Source of the DNA: Planctomycetota bacterium
GTDB taxonomy: Bacteria > Planctomycetota > Planctomycetia > Pirellulales > S012-138
Length of the DNA: 6,348 nucleotides
Assembly: GCA_026982835.1 (NCBI GenBank)
Contig: JALSGI010000063.1
Location: forward strand, 1-6,348
Direction of reading: 5' to 3'
Shown here: positions 5,960-6,348 of the stretch, piece by piece
How the letters are laid out: each line of letters starts with the position of its first letter
How positions within the stretch are numbered: the stretch's first letter is position 1
The notes under the pieces: generated by a model
Database searches by the model: none
Seen by the model: the letters and a program-made list of their open reading frames with translations, nothing else
Told to the model about the DNA's origin: nothing
Program-made: the position numbers and the translations under genes

Positions 5960-5994
5960 CGGCTCTCCCCGGGCTCCAAGCCCGGGGAGAGCCG
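5960..5994. repeat. Long 16-bp hairpin with 3-nt loop
   Basis: Arms 5960-5975 and 5979-5994 are perfectly complementary over 16 bp around CCA. The right arm contains AGCCCGGGGAGAGCC. It is the most stable structure in the window. No T-run follows on the plus strand; on the minus strand the next bases give only a mixed A/T stretch, so an intrinsic terminator role is possible but not clear. Confidence 0.85.
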
Positions 5995-6029
5995 CAGCTG
6001 CCACTCCAATGCAAAAGTAAGCGCAAACA

Positions 6030-6070
6030 GATGCGACGGCGAGCCGGGAGCGTAAGCTCCCGGTTGCATC
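6030..6070. repeat. Hairpin repeat 5 (GTAA loop) with outer stem
   Basis: CCGGGAGC (6044-6051) and GCTCCCGG (6056-6063) form an 8-bp stem around GTAA, preceded by GAG. GATGC (6030-6034) and GCATC (6066-6070) can add an outer stem. Confidence 0.85.
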
Positions 6071-6104
6071 GAATAGAAGCAACTGCCAACACGGTTCAAA
6101 CCAA

Positions 6105-6124
6105 CCGCGTGCTGACGCACGCGG
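6105..6124. repeat. Hairpin repeat 6 (TGAC loop)
   Basis: CCGCGTGC and GCACGCGG form a perfect 8-bp stem around TGAC. GGCTC, the reverse complement of GAGCC, overlaps its right end, so this member may be in the opposite orientation. Confidence 0.8.
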
Positions 6125-6128
6125 CTCG

Positions 6129-6146
6129 CCGGAGCTTCCGCTCCGG
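6129..6146. repeat. Hairpin repeat 7 (TTCC loop)
   Basis: CCGGAGC and GCTCCGG form a 7-bp stem around TTCC. It starts four bases after hairpin 6. Confidence 0.8.
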
Positions 6147-6156
6147 GGCAAGAAAC

Positions 6157-6198
6157 GGCTTGCGGCTTACGCCACGCGCCATGCGGCTTGCGACGTGC
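6157..6198. repeat. Six degenerate 7-bp tandem repeats
   Basis: GGCTTGC, GGCTTAC, GCCACGC, GCCATGC, GGCTTGC and GACGTGC are contiguous. This is the same unit family as at 5825-5852 and, like it, lies directly before a copy of the 59-bp repeat. Confidence 0.75.
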
Positions 6199-6254
6199 GC
6201 CGGAGCTTCCGCTCCGAAGCAAGAACCAGCGCCAATTCTTGCAACCGGCGAGCC
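6196..6254. repeat. 59-bp direct repeat, copy B
   Basis: Identical to 5858-5916, offset by 338 bases. It includes the TTCC-loop hairpin at 6201-6216. The copies diverge immediately at both ends (T versus G on the left, G versus C on the right). Confidence 0.9.
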
Positions 6255-6272
6255 CTCGACTTTAGTCGGCGG
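6250..6272. repeat. Degenerate hairpin repeat 9 (TTTA loop)
   Basis: GAC-TTTA-GTC is intact, but the left arm CCCTCGAC no longer fully matches the right arm GTCGGCGG, as if a CCGCCGAC arm had decayed. GAG precedes it, as in the intact members. Confidence 0.6.
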
Positions 6273-6325
6273 AGATTAAAGCGACTTCAACACCAAGAGC
6301 AGAGACTGATTCTCCGCATCACCGC

Positions 6326-6348
6326 GAGCCGGGAGCGTCAGCTCCCGG
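6326..6348. repeat. Hairpin repeat 10 (GTCA loop), at window edge
   Basis: CCGGGAGC (6329-6336) and GCTCCCGG (6341-6348) form an 8-bp stem around GTCA, preceded by GAG. The arms equal those of hairpin 5 while the loop differs (GTCA against GTAA). The array may continue beyond the window. Confidence 0.85.

Larger units (their letters stand above)
5637..6348. other. Gene-free region with hairpins and heptamer repeats
   Basis: No open frame here shows protein features; the frames that run through are made of repeat sequence and their translations are low-complexity (R, A, G, P, S). About ten GC-rich inverted repeats, three runs of 7-bp tandem repeats and a 59-bp duplication occupy most of 5763-6348, itemised separately. 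The gene upstream on either strand lies beyond the window. Confidence 0.75.

Noticed and set aside
5788..6348. CRISPR array
   Set aside because: The hairpins differ in sequence and spacing, there are no uniform spacers, and no cas gene is present.
5858..6348. Integron attC array
   Set aside because: No cassette genes lie between the palindromes, and I see no attC core sites or integrase gene; the tetraloop hairpins are too short and too regular.

Overview
The window is GC-rich DNA that looks like a bacterial chromosome. The palindromic and heptameric repeats at the right end, the protein families and a selenocysteine-type thioredoxin-fold protein together suggest a planctomycete (Pirellulales-like). 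That placement is inference; no rRNA or marker gene is present.

Left part, plus strand. Positions 1-484 hold the C-terminal part of a class III PLP-dependent aminotransferase cut by the window edge. After a gap of about 270 bases (485-757) with a possible promoter comes a two-gene cassette with overlapping stop and start codons. The first gene (758-1705) encodes an unusual 315-aa protein whose C-terminal tail resembles a toxin-binding antitoxin tail. The second (1705-2139) encodes a VapC-like PIN-domain ribonuclease. The cassette is visibly poorer in GC than its neighbours and is read as a toxin-antitoxin module with a non-canonical large antitoxin, probably acquired.

Middle and right part, minus strand, in transcription order: a D-2-hydroxyacid dehydrogenase of the glyoxylate/hydroxypyruvate reductase type (5636-4632), an inositol-monophosphatase-family phosphatase (4610-3792), and a secreted thioredoxin/deiodinase-like protein (3635-2172). 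The last gene is split in frame by a TGA at 3390-3392. The TGA lies at the redox-active position of a CLT-Sec-PPF motif, and the mRNA just after it folds into a 7-bp stem with a GGUCU loop, matching a bacterial SECIS element. I therefore read 3635-2172 as one 487-aa selenoprotein rather than two genes. This is the main finding of the window.

Far right (5637-6348). No gene is supported. The region holds a candidate promoter for the dehydrogenase and a dense set of GC-rich hairpins, most with 4-nt loops and several sharing a GAG-CC...GC / GC...GG layout. Interspersed are degenerate 7-bp tandem repeats and a 59-bp perfect direct duplication 338 bp apart.
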